A DNA stretch of 7,112 bases from an uncultured bacterium (lineage in GTDB: Bacteria; Cyanobacteriota; Vampirovibrionia; Gastranaerophilales; Gastranaerophilaceae). The stretch covers positions 1 through 7,112 of the forward strand of contig USEW01000096.1 in the NCBI GenBank assembly GCA_900553845.1. The letters run 5' to 3'. A program made the translations under genes and the position numbers. The notes below the pieces were generated by a model. It did not search any database and was not told the origin of the DNA. It was given only the letters and a program-made list of their open reading frames with translations. Positions 6,419 to 7,112 of this stretch are shown here, one piece after another. Position 1 is the first letter of the stretch. Every line of letters begins with the position of its first letter.

Positions 6419-7015
6419 ATGTACAATACAATTACAAACTACATATTAGTTGATATTGAAACAACAGGTTTGAGTTTTTATAAAGACGAAATAGTTGAAT
6501 TGTCGGCTATTAAGGTAATTGATAACAAAATTGATTCAACATTTTCTCACCTTATTAAACCTTTATATAAGATCCCTTATTATGCAACTAAAATACATGG
6601 GATAACAAACGATATGGTACAAAATGCAAAACAAATTGAATTTATTTTGCCTAATTTCTTAGATTTTATTAAAAATGAAATACTTATAGCTCATAATGCA
6701 AACTTTGACTTATCTTTTTTACAACGTGATATTTTAATAAATCTTAATAAAAAGTTTACTCCCAAATACATCGACACAGTTCCTTTAGCCCGTAAGATTT
6801 TAAATTTGCCTCATTACAACTTAAAAACCATAGCCGAACATTATAATATTGATACCTGCGGCAACCACAGAGGGTTAAAAGACTGTATGATTTTATATGA
6901 ATGTTTTGAAAGGTTAAATAAATACAATAAAACCCAAGTTTACGAATTTGAGTTTAAAACAAATAAAGAAAATATCGATTCCTCTTTATTAAAAGTTCAG
7001 ACTAAACTTTTTTAA
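6419..7015 (+). CDS. dnaQ: DEDDh-type 3'-5' exonuclease (DnaQ / DNA polymerase III epsilon-like)
   Basis: This 198-residue protein has the full DnaQ-family catalytic set: Exo I with Asp12 and Glu14 in VDIETTG, Exo II with Asp97 in HNANFDLSF, and Exo III with His150 and Asp155 in HRGLKD. TKIHGIT (57-63) is the usual substrate-site segment. Such proteins remove nucleotides from DNA 3' ends with two metal ions, either as the proofreading subunit of the replicative polymerase or as free-standing exonucleases. There is no polymerase, helicase or GIY-YIG domain attached. The C-terminal tail from about 171 is short, charged and unassigned; a beta-clamp or polymerase contact there is not evident. It is transcribed away from serS. 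The start gives the normal short lead of about seven residues into the first strand. The 3' end overlaps the convergent methyltransferase gene by 14 bases. Family identity is clear, but whether this is the replicative epsilon subunit is not. Confidence 0.92.
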   Translation: MYNTITNYILVDIETTGLSFYKDEIVELSAIKVIDNKIDSTFSHLIKPLYKIPYYATKIHGITNDMVQNAKQIEFILPNFLDFIKNEILIAHNANFDLSFLQRDILINLNKKFTPKYIDTVPLARKILNLPHYNLKTIAEHYNIDTCGNHRGLKDCMILYECFERLNKYNKTQVYEFEFKTNKENIDSSLLKVQTKLF

Positions 7016-7112
7016 TTATAGCCAAACTTTCAACATGATATGTATTTACAAACATATCAAAAGGTTGAACATATTCTATTTTAAAATTATGCCAAGATAA
7101 ATACTTTAAATC
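7002..7112 (-). CDS. rumA: C-terminal end of a TrmA/RumA-family RNA (uracil-5-)-methyltransferase; runs off the right edge
   Basis: The minus-strand frame entering at the right edge encodes 36 residues and stops at TAG (7004-7002). The tail reads VQPFDMFVNTYHVESLAII, which matches the conserved end of SAM-dependent uracil-C5 methyltransferases (TrmA, RumA/RlmD, RlmCD), usually written DMFPxTxHVE. The glutamate after HV is the catalytic base in the family. The usual proline after DMF is valine here. These enzymes make 5-methyluridine in 23S rRNA or tRNA. The N-terminal TRAM and iron-sulfur regions that would separate subtypes lie outside the window. Too short to appear as a complete gene, it is nevertheless a clear match, and its stop lies inside the 3' end of the convergent exonuclease gene. 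Confidence 0.82.
   Translation of the reverse strand, partial: DLKYLSWHNFKIEYVQPFDMFVNTYHVESLAIIKKV

Noticed and set aside
6991..7011. AAAAGTT/AACTTTT palindrome spanning the convergent exonuclease and methyltransferase ends as a two-way terminator
   Set aside because: The 7-bp stem has a single G-C pair and only short T-runs, so it would be weakly stable.

Overview
The window is very AT-rich (hand spot counts of about 25-40% G+C inside the housekeeping genes, about 21% at the left edge). It uses the standard genetic code, with tryptophan written TGG at the sites checked and Shine-Dalgarno sites of the AGGAG type before several genes. An LL-diaminopimelate-type aminotransferase, a FolE2-type GTP cyclohydrolase and a bacterial SerRS mark it as bacterial. 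The base composition and gene set would fit a host-associated or gut lineage such as the non-photosynthetic cyanobacterial relatives (Gastranaerophilales/Melainabacteria). That assignment is an impression from gene content and is not proven here.

Layout. Positions 1-549 (minus strand) hold a gene cut by the left edge whose product resembles only the C-terminal helical part of DUF262 (GmrS-like) restriction proteins. Positions 698-1279 (plus) encode an unrecognised protein with a four-fold internal FF/YF repeat. From 6264 down to 1276 (minus) there is one tight gene cluster: serS, tmk, a 109-residue protein with two RWYD repeats, folE2, a dapL-like aminotransferase and hisH. Gaps are 6-26 bases, with a stop-start overlap at serS/tmk, so one transcript from a promoter just before serS is likely. 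Between serS and the divergent exonuclease gene (6195-6418) lies a compact regulatory region: a serS promoter, an intrinsic terminator facing serS, a second minus-strand promoter before that terminator, and a plus-strand promoter so close to the exonuclease ATG that its mRNA may be leaderless. Positions 6419-7015 (plus) encode a DEDDh 3'-5' exonuclease. Its end overlaps the convergent 3' end of a TrmA/RumA-type uracil methyltransferase that runs off the right edge.

Functionally the cluster supplies seryl-tRNA, dTDP, the first step toward folate or queuosine, a probable lysine/peptidoglycan precursor step, and the glutaminase half of a HisH/HisF enzyme whose partner is not in the window. These belong to unrelated pathways, so the grouping looks like a generic housekeeping operon. 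The less ordinary parts are the two repeat proteins, the truncated DUF262-like gene, and the promoter/terminator arrangement upstream of serS.
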